DNA of 64,000 nucleotides from Kribbella qitaiheensis (GCF_014217565.1 NZ_CP043661.1:2604001-2668000), one strand, 5' to 3'. Counted from the stretch's first letter, positions 36,086 to 45,078 are shown. Notes: generated from the letters alone by a model not told the origin. Translations and numbers: made by a program.

Positions 36086-36842
36086 CCACGAGTACGACGG
36101 TGACCGCCAGCAGTACGAGTGATTCGGCCGCGGCCACGAAGGTCTGGCCGCGATCGGTCAGGGCGAAGATGCTCACCGGCAGGGTCCGCCACGACGCGGG
36201 ATAGACCATGATCGTCGCGCCGACCTCGCCCATCGACAACGCGATCGACAGGCTGCCCGCGGAAACGATCGCGGGCAGCAGCATCGGCAGCCGAACCTTC
36301 CACAGCACCCGGGCCGGCGACGCCCCCAACGAGGCCGCCACTTGAGCGAACGCGTCGTCGGTCCGCTGCAGCGCTGCCGCGACCGTTCCGTAGCTGAAGG
36401 CGATCATCAACACCAGGTGCGCGATCACCACGATCCACTTGGTGCCGTTCAGCAACACCGGCTGACGTGAGAAGGCGACGAGGAGGCTCAACCCCACCAC
36501 GACGGACGGTACTGCGATCGGAAGGTGGTGCAACGCGTCGGCGAAGCGAGCGATCGGCGCGGGCGCCGACCGGCTTGCCAGTGCGGCCCAGGTCCCGAAG
36601 ACGACCGCGAGCAGACCACCGAGGAGCGCGGTCTGCAGACTGACCGACAAGCTTGCCAGTTGGTCTCCCGACAACGCCTCGCTCAGATGTTCTCCGGTGA
36701 AGGCGGCGGGTAGCACCCCGTTCCACGTTCCCGAGAAGGCTGCCGCCGCGACCACGACGAAGGGCGCGAGCACAAGTACGCCGAAGACGATGGCGAACGC
36801 GAGCCAGGTGAGGATCCGGCCAGGCCTAGTCCAGAGCAACAC
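36045..36842 (-). CDS. ABC transporter permease, 2-aminoethylphosphonate-type (PhnV-like)
   Basis: The 265-residue inner-membrane permease has about six helices. The EAA-like loop, ASLGASPARVLWKVRLPMLL, at about residues 165-185 is the contact for the ATPase. It is the last gene of the operon, and its GTG start overlaps the preceding permease gene by 17 bases. Specificity for an aminophosphonate is inferred from the operon. Confidence 0.82.
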   Translation of the reverse strand: MLLWTRPGRILTWLAFAIVFGVLVLAPFVVVAAAAFSGTWNGVLPAAFTGEHLSEALSGDQLASLSVSLQTALLGGLLAVVFGTWAALASRSAPAPIARFADALHHLPIAVPSVVVGLSLLVAFSRQPVLLNGTKWIVVIAHLVLMIAFSYGTVAAALQRTDDAFAQVAASLGASPARVLWKVRLPMLLPAIVSAGSLSIALSMGEVGATIMVYPASWRTLPVSIFALTDRGQTFVAAAESLVLLAVTVVLVVTLDRLRGRAAER

Positions 36843-37674
36843 GGTGATCTCCCAACCGGGCCAGGCCCGCCCGCAACGCGACGTACAGGCCGATCGACAG
36901 CAGGATCTGGACGACCGCGATCACGCAAGCGCTCGGGTAGTCGAACATCACGATGCCCTTGGTGTGGACGAGCATCGGCAAGGTGGTCGTGCCACGCGCG
37001 CCGAGGAACAGCACGATGCCGAATTCGTTCAGCGTGAGCAGGAGTGTCAAGCTGCCTCCAGCAGCCATTGCCGGGCGCACCTCCGGGAGTACGACAGTTC
37101 GCAGTACGCGCCAAGGACCGCCACCCAGACTGGCCGCTACGTCCAACTGCACCCGCGGGATCTGGCCCATCGCCCCGAGCAACGGCCGCATCACGAACGG
37201 CGTGTAGAAGGTGATCTCGGCCAGGATCACTGCCCACGGCGAGGTCAGGAACCCGCCGCTGATCGCGCCGAGAATCCCGGCGGTTCCGTAGATGAAGGTG
37301 AACGACAACGCCACCAGGAACGATGGCAGCGCCAGCATCGCGTCGACCAGGCCGGACACGATCCGCGCGCCCGGGAACGGCACGAAGCTGATCACGACCG
37401 CCAGGAAGGTGCCGACGATCAGGCAGCCGATCGTCGCCGAGACCGCGATCTGGACCGTCCGCACCAACGCGTCGCGGAACTCGGCCGACCCGATCACCGC
37501 CCGCCAGGTTACGAACCCGCCGGCGAACGACTGACCGGCGACGAGCACCAGCGGATAGACCACCAGTCCGGCCAGCAGCAACAGCGGAGGCAGCAACCAG
37601 ATGGACCGGCTCCAAGCTTTTTGGGCCGATCGCCTCTGGTTGCTGACAGGCAAGTTCAGTACCTCGGCGGCCAT
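36826..37674 (-). CDS. ABC transporter permease, 2-aminoethylphosphonate-type (PhnU-like)
   Basis: The 282-residue permease has about six helices and the EAA loop AASLGGGPWRVLRTVVLPEV at about residues 190-210. I used ATG 37674, which shares one base with the ATPase stop (TGATG), rather than an upstream in-frame ATG that would read deep into the ATPase gene. It pairs with the following permease as a two-permease importer of the phosphonate/iron/thiamine superfamily. Confidence 0.83.
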   Translation of the reverse strand: MAAEVLNLPVSNQRRSAQKAWSRSIWLLPPLLLLAGLVVYPLVLVAGQSFAGGFVTWRAVIGSAEFRDALVRTVQIAVSATIGCLIVGTFLAVVISFVPFPGARIVSGLVDAMLALPSFLVALSFTFIYGTAGILGAISGGFLTSPWAVILAEITFYTPFVMRPLLGAMGQIPRVQLDVAASLGGGPWRVLRTVVLPEVRPAMAAGGSLTLLLTLNEFGIVLFLGARGTTTLPMLVHTKGIVMFDYPSACVIAVVQILLSIGLYVALRAGLARLGDHRVALD

Positions 37675-38708
37675 CAGCGACCCTCCGCCGCGACCAGGCT
37701 GCACGCCTCGGCCGGCAGCACCAGCGAGACCTTCGCCCCTACTCCGGGGAGCCGGTTGGATGCGGGTACGTCGACCTGGACCGGTACGTCGGGGAGCCCG
37801 TCGATCGTGCACGTCAATCGGCTGGAGGCACCCCGCCATTGCGCCGCCACCAACCGCCCTGGGATCCCGTTCTCGCCCAGCTTGATGGCGTGCGGCCGGA
37901 TCACCAGCAACTGGTTGCCGCTAGCAACGTCCGTTCGCAGTACGGGATGCCCGGCGAGCCTGACTTCGCCGCCGGCGAGCTCCACGGGCAGCAGGTTCGC
38001 GCCACCCAGGAAGGACGCGGTGAAGGCGGACGGCGGAGCGGCGTACAGGTCGGCGGACGGCGCAATGTCGACAAGTCGAGCATCGCGCATCACCGCGATC
38101 CGGTCGGCGAGCGCGAGCGCCTCGGACTGGTCGTGCGTGACGTAGAGGATCGCCACGTCCGGCACCTCGCGGCGCAGCTTCTGCAGTTCGCCGAGCATGT
38201 CTGCGCGGAGTTGCGCGTCGAGTGCCGCGAGTGGCTCGTCGAGCAACAGCACCTGTGGCTGGATCGCCAGCGCCCGGGCGATCGCCACCCGCTGCTGCTG
38301 CCCACCGGACAGCTCGCGCGGGAACCGCCGCGCGAACATGCACATGCCGACCATCTCCAGCATCTCCGCGACCCGGCGGCTCACCTCGGCCCTCGGCTTG
38401 CGCGCCGCCCGCAGTCCGAAGGCGACGTTGTCCGCGACGCGCAGATGCGGGAAGAGCGCGTACTGCTGGACGACGACCCCGATCCCCCGCCTGGCCGGCG
38501 GTACGTCGGTGACGTCCACGCCGGCCAGCCGGATCCGGCCGCGGCTCGGCCGGACGAAGCCCGCGATCGCCTTCAGCGCGGTGGATTTGCCCGAGCCGGA
38601 CGGTCCGAGCAGGGCGACCGTCTCGCCGGCGGCGACGGTGAGATTCAGCCCTTCCAGCGCGACCGTCCGGCCGAACTGAACCGTCACCTCCTCGAGCTCG
38701 ACGGTCAT
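37674..38708 (-). CDS. ABC transporter ATP-binding protein (PhnT-like)
   Basis: The 344-residue product carries Walker A LLGPSGSGKSTALK, signature LSGGQQQRVAIARAL, Walker B VLLLDEPLAALD and a C-terminal TOBE-like regulatory domain of about 110 residues, as in the Pot/Fbp/Phn importer ATPases. Its ATG overlaps the binding-protein stop (ATGA). Confidence 0.9.
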   Translation of the reverse strand: MTVELEEVTVQFGRTVALEGLNLTVAAGETVALLGPSGSGKSTALKAIAGFVRPSRGRIRLAGVDVTDVPPARRGIGVVVQQYALFPHLRVADNVAFGLRAARKPRAEVSRRVAEMLEMVGMCMFARRFPRELSGGQQQRVAIARALAIQPQVLLLDEPLAALDAQLRADMLGELQKLRREVPDVAILYVTHDQSEALALADRIAVMRDARLVDIAPSADLYAAPPSAFTASFLGGANLLPVELAGGEVRLAGHPVLRTDVASGNQLLVIRPHAIKLGENGIPGRLVAAQWRGASSRLTCTIDGLPDVPVQVDVPASNRLPGVGAKVSLVLPAEACSLVAAEGR

Positions 38709-39730
38709 CCCGACACGGCCTTGGTGTACGCCGCGACGTCCGCGTCGAGGTCGTTCAGTACCGCGGTCCAGTCCGGCTGGTAGACCTCGACGCCGGTCAT
38801 CGCCTGCTCGACGGCCTGGAAGTTCGCATCGGCCGGCTTGACGTCGGAGCGGGCGGGAAGGCCGAAGGAGTCACTCGAAGCCGTCTCCTGCGCCTCGGGC
38901 GAGAGCAGGTAGTCCATCAACTTCCTGCCGCCCTCGCTGTTCGGCGCACCCGCGCCGAGGCCCATCACGTACGGGAGGTCGAGGGTCGTCTGCTTGCCGT
39001 CCGGGCCGGCCGGGAAGAGCAGGGCGAACGCGGACTTGTCGTTCTTGATCGAGGCCAGGTTCATCTGGACGTCGCCGTTCGCGACCCAGATCTCGGCCTT
39101 GCTCACCTTCGGCTGCAGCTTGCCGGTCGAGGCGGACGGGCCGACGTTGTTCTTCTCCAGCTTGGCGAGGTAGTCGAGGGCACCCTGCTTGCCGAGCAGG
39201 TGCTGCAACAGCAGCAGTACCGCCGTACCGTCGCCTGCCTGGCCCGGGGTCGAGTACTGGATCTTGCCCTTGAACTTCGCGTCGAGCAGGTCGTCGAACG
39301 ACTTCGGCCGACCGGCCTTGGGGTTCACGATGAAGCTCAGATAGTTGTCGACCACGGCGACGTAGTCCGGGCCCTTCAAACCTTTCACCTGGTCGCTGCC
39401 CGGTACGGCGTACGGCTGCAGCAGCTTGTCCGCCGAGGCCTTCTGGATGAACGGCGGCAGGGTCACGACCACGTCGGCCTGCGGGTTCGACTTCTCCTTC
39501 TGCAGCCGGGAGACCACCTCGCCGGAACCGGCCTCGACGATCTGGACCTTCATCCCGGTCTGCTGGGTGAACTTGTCGAAGCGGGCCTTGTACCAATCGG
39601 CCAGCCCATCGGCGGTGTAGACGGTCACGATCGTGGTCTTGCTATCGGTGGTCGACGCCGCGCCGGTACCACCGCAAGCGGCGAGCACGCTGATCAGGAC
39701 TCCGGCGAGCAGGGGCTTGATGATCTTCAC
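38705..39730 (-). CDS. Extracellular substrate-binding lipoprotein (PhnS-like)
   Basis: The 341-residue product has a signal peptide ending in the lipobox VLAAC (Cys19) and a two-lobe periplasmic-binding-protein fold of the iron/thiamine/phosphonate class: TIVTVYTADGLADWYKARFD at the N-terminus, later VVVTLPPFIQKASADKLLQP and GLGAGAPNSEGGRKLMDYLL. The GTG start overlaps the HAD gene stop by four bases. The ligand is inferred from context to be 2-aminoethylphosphonate or a derivative. Confidence 0.83.
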   Translation of the reverse strand: MKIIKPLLAGVLISVLAACGGTGAASTTDSKTTIVTVYTADGLADWYKARFDKFTQQTGMKVQIVEAGSGEVVSRLQKEKSNPQADVVVTLPPFIQKASADKLLQPYAVPGSDQVKGLKGPDYVAVVDNYLSFIVNPKAGRPKSFDDLLDAKFKGKIQYSTPGQAGDGTAVLLLLQHLLGKQGALDYLAKLEKNNVGPSASTGKLQPKVSKAEIWVANGDVQMNLASIKNDKSAFALLFPAGPDGKQTTLDLPYVMGLGAGAPNSEGGRKLMDYLLSPEAQETASSDSFGLPARSDVKPADANFQAVEQAMTGVEVYQPDWTAVLNDLDADVAAYTKAVSG

Positions 39731-40413
39731 TTCTCCAGCTTTCGGTCGGCGAGCAATCCGGGCAGATCCCGGATCGATGCGAGTACGTGCGTGGCGCCGG
39801 CGGCGACGAGTTGATCGTTGCCATGGGCACCGGTAAGGACTCCTGCGACGATTCCGGCCCCAGCCCGGACTCCTGTGGTCATGTCGTAGGCGGTGTCACC
39901 GGCCACTGCCACAGCGGCCACGGCATCGGCTTTCAGCTCCAGCACGGCTTTGAGCACCAGGTCCGGATACGGTCGGCCCCGGCCCGCTTGCGCGGGACAG
40001 AGGGTGAGGTCGGCGAGGCCCCGCCAACCGAGAGCGGCGAGAATCCGCTGCTGGGTGGTCTCGGCGAACCCCGTGGTCAGGCAGACCTTCGCGCCGGTCT
40101 CCTTGATCGCGCGGATCGCGTCCTCGGCGCCAGGGATCGGCGCGCAACGACCTTCGTCCACAAGTACGCCGTACGCCGTCTCGAAGGCCTTGTTGGCCTG
40201 CTGTGCCGCTGCTTCGTCGCCACCAAGCAGGTGCCGGAAGACGGTGATCTTCGACTCGCCCATGGTGGTGCGGACATGGTCGAGCATCTCGTCGTACCTG
40301 CGCGTTTCGGGTTCGATGCCTTGGGCACCGATAGCGCTGGTGAAGGCCTTCTCGACCAGGCCGTCGTCGGCGACCGTCGTGCCGGCCATGTCAAGCACCA
40401 CGAGTTGGATCAC
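39727..40413 (-). CDS. HAD-superfamily phosphonatase-like hydrolase
   Basis: The 228-residue product has the HAD nucleophile motif VLDMAGTTV (Asp8), LTTGFAE (motif II Thr), and the C-terminal AVAGDTAYDMTTGVRAGAG acidic motif. RTTMGESKITVFRHLL places Lys55 where PhnX uses a Schiff-base lysine, so cleavage of phosphonoacetaldehyde to acetaldehyde and phosphate is plausible. The family contains close relatives of untested activity, so the assignment rests on this lysine and on the operon. The GTG start overlaps the oxidoreductase stop (GTGA). Confidence 0.82.
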   Translation of the reverse strand: MIQLVVLDMAGTTVADDGLVEKAFTSAIGAQGIEPETRRYDEMLDHVRTTMGESKITVFRHLLGGDEAAAQQANKAFETAYGVLVDEGRCAPIPGAEDAIRAIKETGAKVCLTTGFAETTQQRILAALGWRGLADLTLCPAQAGRGRPYPDLVLKAVLELKADAVAAVAVAGDTAYDMTTGVRAGAGIVAGVLTGAHGNDQLVAAGATHVLASIRDLPGLLADRKLEK

Positions 40414-41513
40414 AGTCCTGCCTCCGAATACGTCGTCTCGGCGATCGCCGGCGACATGGTCATGCCGCGTCCGCCTGGTCCGGTGATCAGGTGCACGTTG
40501 GGGGACGGCTCACGGCGTACGACGACCTCGCCTGGCGTGATCGACTGGGAGTAGACGCCTGCCCAGCGGCGTACGATCTGCGGCATCTTCTGGCCGAGAA
40601 GGGATTCGACTGCTTCGCGCAGGTAGTCGTACGGTTCGCTCTGGACGTCGAATCCGAACGGCTCGGCGTACTCGTGTGTGTCGCCGATCGTGAGTCCGCC
40701 GTGTGCGCGCTGCACCATCAGCAGCTGCATCGCGTTGCTCTGGGCAACTCCTGCTTGCGGCGTCTCCTTGAGCGCGTCGAGCGCGGGACCTTCGTACGCC
40801 GGGTAGTAGCGGAAGCTGTCAGCGTCGGCGACTGCCGTGGTGAGCTGCTGCTCCAGCGGTGCCGTCTGCATCATCTGCAGCCGTACCCGTCGGACCGGCA
40901 GCTCGCCGGCGAGCTCGCGGATCAGGCCGCCGTGCCAGGCGCCGGTGCAGAGCATGATGACGTCGGCTTCATGGGTCTCGCCGTGGTCGTCCCTCAGCTT
41001 CTGGTTGCTGACGTCGCGGATCTCCCGGCCGCTCTTGAACTCGTACCGGCCGGACTTCTCCAGCTCGTTCCTGAGCTGCTTGAGCACCTCGCGCGGTTCA
41101 ACGATCGCGTCACGACCGCACCAGAGCGCCCCCAGAAGGTCGCCCTTCAACGCCGGGTTGCGGCGCCGGGTCTCCTCAGCGTCAAGCAACTCGAACTCGC
41201 GCTCTACCGCATCCTCACGCCCAGCAGCCTCCTTCGCGACGGCCAACTCGACGTCGGTCCGGCAAACCGTCAACGACCCGTTCGACCGAAACCCGATCCC
41301 GGACACCCGCGCCCACAACTCGCGAGCCCGCAGAGCAGTCGCGATCTCCGCCCCATCAGCGCGCCCACTGACCCAGACCAGCCCAAAGTTCCGAACACTG
41401 GCCCCTCGACTCCCCAACTCCCGCTCGATCTGCACCACCTGATGCCCACGCCTCACCCCCTCCCAGGCGTGAAACGTCCCCAACACCCCGCCACCCACCA
41501 CCACAACCCGCAC
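40410..41513 (-). CDS. FAD-dependent amine oxidase-like enzyme (phosphonate-associated, TIGR03364-type)
   Basis: The 367-residue product is a glycine-oxidase/DAO-fold flavoenzyme: dinucleotide motif VVVVGGGVLGTFHAW at the N-terminus, then ERELGSRGASVRNFGLVW (FAD contact), and the late HLITGPGGRGMTMSPAIAET. Family members sit in aminoethylphosphonate operons. Here there is no PhnW transaminase, so this enzyme probably makes phosphonoacetaldehyde oxidatively from an amino- or N-methylaminophosphonate. It is first of six overlapping genes; the GTG start has GGGAGAGGG upstream and the operator palindrome lies 32 bases before it. Confidence 0.82.
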   Translation of the reverse strand: MRVVVVGGGVLGTFHAWEGVRRGHQVVQIERELGSRGASVRNFGLVWVSGRADGAEIATALRARELWARVSGIGFRSNGSLTVCRTDVELAVAKEAAGREDAVEREFELLDAEETRRRNPALKGDLLGALWCGRDAIVEPREVLKQLRNELEKSGRYEFKSGREIRDVSNQKLRDDHGETHEADVIMLCTGAWHGGLIRELAGELPVRRVRLQMMQTAPLEQQLTTAVADADSFRYYPAYEGPALDALKETPQAGVAQSNAMQLLMVQRAHGGLTIGDTHEYAEPFGFDVQSEPYDYLREAVESLLGQKMPQIVRRWAGVYSQSITPGEVVVRREPSPNVHLITGPGGRGMTMSPAIAETTYSEAGL

Positions 41514-41545
41514 AATCCCTCTCCCAACCTCGACTCCTCCTCAAG

Positions 41546-41561
41546 ATTGGTCCGGACCAAT
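41546..41561. promoter_or_regulatory. GntR-type operator palindrome
   Basis: ATTGGTCCGGACCAAT is a perfect 16-bp palindrome placed 32 bases upstream of the phosphonate operon. Its TGGTC...GACCA shape matches HutC-subfamily GntR operators (DasR/PhnF-like). The adjacent GntR gene is the obvious ligand-responsive repressor. Confidence 0.75.
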
Positions 41562-41813
41562 TACATCAACGTCCCCGCCACCTGTCCCACAGATGAACCC
41601 CCCGAAAACACCAGCCCCCACCACGCCTCTCCGAACGGCGGACACCCCACGCCGTCCCCACAAACACGGCGCCTCCCCAGGCACGACCGCACTCACCCCC
41701 ACCGCGCCGCCCTTACCCCCACACCCCGGACGACCGCCTTGCCCCATACCCCGCCTTCCCTCACCCCCCAGCAACCGACGGGCGTCGCCTGCGCAGCGCA
41801 GTACGGGGTGTTG
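41562..41813. other. Intergenic region, no gene seen
   Basis: The 252 C-rich bases between the operon promoter side and the GntR stop contain frames on both strands with low-complexity Pro/Arg-rich translations and no ribosome-binding sites. I see nothing functional here. Confidence 0.4.
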
Positions 41814-42515
41814 TCAGGGGCGCAGCGTGGCACGGAAGCCGACGCGGTCGCCTCGGTAGAGCGAGCGGACCGCCTCGATCGGCTTGCCGTCGGTGTCGCG
41901 GCTGGTCCGATGCAGCAGAAGCATCGGCAACGACTGGGTCGCCTTCAGCAGCTCGGCTTCGCGCGGAGTCGCCATCACCGTCTCCACAATCTCCTCACCC
42001 TCCCCGAACCGGACGCCCAGATCATCGGTCAGGCAGCGATACAGCGACCCCGTCGGCAACAGCACCTCACGCAGGGTCGGGAACCGGGATACCGCCAAAT
42101 ACGTGGTCTCCAACCCGATCGGCTGCTCATCGGCGAACAGGATCCGCTCCAGCTCGTACGCCGGCGCCCCCTCGGCGATCCCCAACTTCTCCGCCAGCAC
42201 CGCATCCGCCACGACCTCGTCGAAGCGAACCACCTCGCGCCCCGGCACCTGCCCCTGCGCCCGCAGCGCCTCGGTATAACTGACCAGCGCCAGCGGCTGG
42301 ATCAACTTCGGCGTCGCCACGAAGGTGCCCTGCCCCTGCCGCGCCCGCAGCCGCCCGTCGGCGGTCAACTCACGGATCGCCTGCCGCATCGTCCAGCGCG
42401 AGACCTCGAACTCTTTCGCCAGCGTCCGCTCCGGCGGCAACGCCGCACCCTCACCGAGCCGGTCGAGCAACTCCATCAACCGGGTCTTGACGGCGAAGTG
42501 CAGAGGAACAGTCAC
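41814..42515 (-). CDS. GntR-family regulator, HutC subfamily (UTRA domain)
   Basis: The 233-residue product starts at GTG 42515. The winged helix is clear: LPPERTLAKEFEVSRWTMRQ, then AIRELTADGRLRARQGQGTF. A UTRA effector domain follows (LVSYTEALRAQGQVPGREVV, then ERILFADEQPIGLETTYLAV and RTSRDTDGKPIEAVRSLYRG). HutC/PhnF-type regulators bind small ligands, including amino-phosphonates and sugar phosphates. It probably controls the adjacent transport and degradation operon through the palindrome at 41546. Confidence 0.88.
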   Translation of the reverse strand: MTVPLHFAVKTRLMELLDRLGEGAALPPERTLAKEFEVSRWTMRQAIRELTADGRLRARQGQGTFVATPKLIQPLALVSYTEALRAQGQVPGREVVRFDEVVADAVLAEKLGIAEGAPAYELERILFADEQPIGLETTYLAVSRFPTLREVLLPTGSLYRCLTDDLGVRFGEGEEIVETVMATPREAELLKATQSLPMLLLHRTSRDTDGKPIEAVRSLYRGDRVGFRATLRP

Positions 42516-42601
42516 CCGGCAAAGGTTAGACGGCCCAAGACATCCCACCCGACAGGAACCGGTTTCTGCGAATCCGCCACCACGCGACACGCACCCGCGT
42601 C

Positions 42602-42696
42602 CCGACCGACAGGTAGTCCTAGCGGCTATCCAGTGCACTCAGGCGCAACCACACATCGCGCGTACACCGTCTCGAGGTGCACTACCTGTCGGTCGG
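42602..42696. repeat. 16-bp perfect inverted repeat with 63-base spacer
   Basis: CCGACCGACAGGTAGT at 42602-42617 is exactly complementary to 42681-42696. The spacer contains a further near-complementary pair around GTGCAC. It lies in the 290-base gap between the GntR gene and the DUF5302 gene. Whether it acts as a terminator, small RNA or remnant element is not known. Confidence 0.6.
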
Positions 42697-42759
42697 CACA
42701 GAACCCATCGAGCCGAGCCCCGCCCCGAGCGGGTTCCCCGCAGTACGGGGCCAAAAGTT

Positions 42760-42785
42760 GAGCCCCGGGCGGTGACCCGGGGCTC
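42760..42785 (-). terminator. Terminator of the DUF5302 gene
   Basis: A GAGCCCCGGG stem with a six-base loop, followed on the minus strand by a CAACTTTTGG tail, lies 25 bases after the stop of the small gene. Confidence 0.75.
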
Positions 42786-42809
42786 GGAATGGATGGATGG
42801 GCGGCGGAA

Positions 42810-42989
42810 TCAGCTGCCGGACTTGCGCCGGAACTGGCGCTTCTGCTTGTCGTTGTGCGCCTCGCCGACACCCTCGTGCCGCGGCCCGGTGCCCGGGTGC
42901 GACTCGTGGTTCGCGTTCTTCTTGGCGAGCGCGTCGCGGAACTTCTTCTGCAGATCGTCCTGCGCCGGCTCGCTGGGCTTGTCGCTCAT
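42810..42989 (-). CDS. DUF5302-family small protein
   Basis: The 59-residue, highly charged product starts MSDKPSEPAQDDLQKKFRDA and ends KQKRQFRRKSGS, a layout typical of DUF5302 actinobacterial proteins (an amphipathic KFRDALAKK helix, a His/Gly-rich middle and a basic tail). GAAGGAGACGGT before ATG 42989 is a strong ribosome-binding site, and its own terminator follows. The function is unknown. Confidence 0.8.
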   Translation of the reverse strand: MSDKPSEPAQDDLQKKFRDALAKKNANHESHPGTGPRHEGVGEAHNDKQKRQFRRKSGS

Positions 42990-43175
42990 ACCGTCTCCTT
43001 CACAAACCGTCAGGCGTACGGACTCTAGCTAACCAATTGTGATGGACGCCGCGCCACACAATTACGGCGGGGTCCCGCTCCACGACCCTCCAGCCGGCGT
43101 CTCACGACTGCGAAAACCACCGAGCGCCGCGGCTGACAGCTGTTAGTTTCGACGTTCCGACCGAGAGGGGACGTC

Positions 43176-43826
43176 GTGCTCGTCAGCACCGAGGCATTCG
43201 TGGGGATCGCACTGATCGAGCTCGGCCTGGTGATCGTGCCCGGTCCGAACATGATCTACCTCGTCTCCCGTTCGGTCACCCAGGGCCGCCGCGCGGGCCT
43301 GACCTCACTAGCCGGCGTGGGCGTCGGCTTCCTCGCCTACCTCCTCGCAGCCACCGCCGGTCTGGCCACCCTCTTCGCCCTGGTCCCCGAGATCTACGTA
43401 ACCCTCAAGCTCGCAGGCGCGGCCTACCTGCTCTGGCTGGCCTGGAACGCCCTCCGCCCCGGCGGCAGCTCCGCCTTCACCCCCCACGACCTAACCCCGG
43501 ACCGGCCCCGCAAACTCTTCGGCATGGGCCTCCTGACCTGCCTGCTCAACCCCAAAATCGCAATCCTCTACATCTCCCTGCTCCCCCAGTTCGTCGACCC
43601 GACCCGCGGCCACATCGGCACCCAAAGCCTCCTCCTGGGCCTCACGCAACTAGCCGTAGGCGTCCTCATGAACGCCATCTTCGTAATAACCGCCGGCTCA
43701 GTAGCCACCCTCTTCACCCGCCACCCCAAGTGGTCCAAGATCCACCGCTACATCACCGGCACAGCCCTAGCCGTCTTCGCCGTAAAACTGGCTACGGATC
43801 GCACCCAACCCCTCGCAGCCCCGTAG
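43176..43826 (+). CDS. LysE/RhtB-family amino-acid exporter
   Basis: The 216-residue product has about six membrane helices. The family signature is present: FVGIALIELGLVIVPGPNMI at the N-terminus with the conserved PGPN, SRSVTQGRRAGLTSLAGVGV, and FGMGLLTCLLNPKIAILYIS (the NPK motif). It exports amino acids or related metabolites; the substrate is unknown. GTG 43176 follows GAGAGGGGAC. Confidence 0.9.
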   Translation: MLVSTEAFVGIALIELGLVIVPGPNMIYLVSRSVTQGRRAGLTSLAGVGVGFLAYLLAATAGLATLFALVPEIYVTLKLAGAAYLLWLAWNALRPGGSSAFTPHDLTPDRPRKLFGMGLLTCLLNPKIAILYISLLPQFVDPTRGHIGTQSLLLGLTQLAVGVLMNAIFVITAGSVATLFTRHPKWSKIHRYITGTALAVFAVKLATDRTQPLAAP

Positions 43827-44202
43827 TCCCATACGGCGAACCGCCACCGCCCCCACCACCTAGGGCGACCTCCGACACGCAACCCGCCATCACCACCAAG
43901 CGCTTCCCGGAGCCACCACCCGCGGCGCACTCCAGCTCGCACCCCGCCATCACCGCCAGCCGCCCTCCCCCGGACCGCCGCCCTCACCACTGGCCACGCG
44001 CCCGCCCATTTGAGCGCCCGCCGTACATTGGGTGATACGGCTCCGAGCCCCCATGCACCAACCGCGACAGCCCACCTCAACGAGCGCAGTCGCCCACCCC
44101 TCGCCCGGCCGCGACGACCCACCGCCCCCAGCGGTCCCCTGAACAGGTCAGGGTGCCGGGTGAGCACCAATCCCCTGCCCCGGCACCCTGGCCGCTCCAC
44201 CC
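43827..44202. other. Intergenic region, nothing seen
   Basis: These 376 bases of C-rich sequence lie between the LysE gene and a convergent methyltransferase gene. Open frames on both strands are low-complexity and lack ribosome-binding sites. No clear hairpin or repeat was found by eye. Confidence 0.4.
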
Positions 44203-44928
44203 TCAGGCAACCTCCGCAACGAAAACGAACTCGAGCCCCGGCCGATCAGCCGCATCTCGTACCTCGGCCGTGCGGAAGCCCGCCGCCTCCAGACTCTCCT
44301 CAACCTCGGCCCGAGTTCGGAAGCGCAGCGTCGACTCCGACGTGAGCGTGGCGCCATCGGACTCGAAGACGTAGGTCCCACGGAACTTCACGAACGGCTC
44401 GTTCACCTCAAGCAGGTCGGTCCAGTTCTCGATCACACCGACTCCCGGCACATCCACGCGCTTGTACGTCGCCTCGCGATTCCACCCCACCCACGCCTGC
44501 CGCGCCGGATCCCTTGTCTCAAACACAAACCGCCCACCAGGCGCAAGCGCAGCCCGTACGCAGTACAGCGTCGCCATCCACTCCTCATCACTGAGAAACA
44601 CCTGCGCCACGTTCCCAGTCATCACCGCCAACTCCACCTGCAGCGGCGGCAACCCAGCCGCATCCCCCTGAACCCACCGCACCCGCTCGCCACCAGGTTT
44701 CCCCCGCGCCACCTCCAACGAAGCCTCGGCCGGATCCACCCCCACCACCTCAACCCCGAGCCCTACCAGCAAACTCGCCAAGCACCCCGTCCCACACCCC
44801 ACATCCAGCACCGACCGAGCCCCGAACTCCCCCACCATCCCCACGTACGCCTCCAGATCCCCCCGCTCCGGCTCCAACGCGTCATAAACCCCCACCAACC
44901 GCCAATCCCCAAACAACGCATCAACCAT
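44203..44928 (-). CDS. Class I SAM-dependent methyltransferase
   Basis: The 241-residue product carries motif I SVLDVGCGTGCLASLLVGLG, the acidic post-I loop VVGVDPAEASLEVAR, VQGDAAGLPP and LAPGGRFVFETRDPARQAWV. It resembles the small soluble methyltransferases of the UbiE/Methyltransf_25 group. The substrate is unknown. The gene stands alone. Confidence 0.87.
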   Translation of the reverse strand: MVDALFGDWRLVGVYDALEPERGDLEAYVGMVGEFGARSVLDVGCGTGCLASLLVGLGVEVVGVDPAEASLEVARGKPGGERVRWVQGDAAGLPPLQVELAVMTGNVAQVFLSDEEWMATLYCVRAALAPGGRFVFETRDPARQAWVGWNREATYKRVDVPGVGVIENWTDLLEVNEPFVKFRGTYVFESDGATLTSESTLRFRTRAEVEESLEAAGFRTAEVRDAADRPGLEFVFVAEVA

Positions 44929-45078
44929 CCCCCGAACCTAATCCGCTCCCCCTCCCCCACCAACCGACTTTCCAGATCGCTCGATCAACCCCTGAACTGC
45001 CGAACGGAGGCGAGAGCCCCGCCAGGGCGACTCACAAGCTGCAGCGGAATTCGACTCAGTAGCGGGTATCGATCGACG

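Noticed and set aside
41557..41860. Open frames in the gap before the GntR gene
   Set aside because: Their translations are low-complexity Pro/Arg/Thr strings without start signals.
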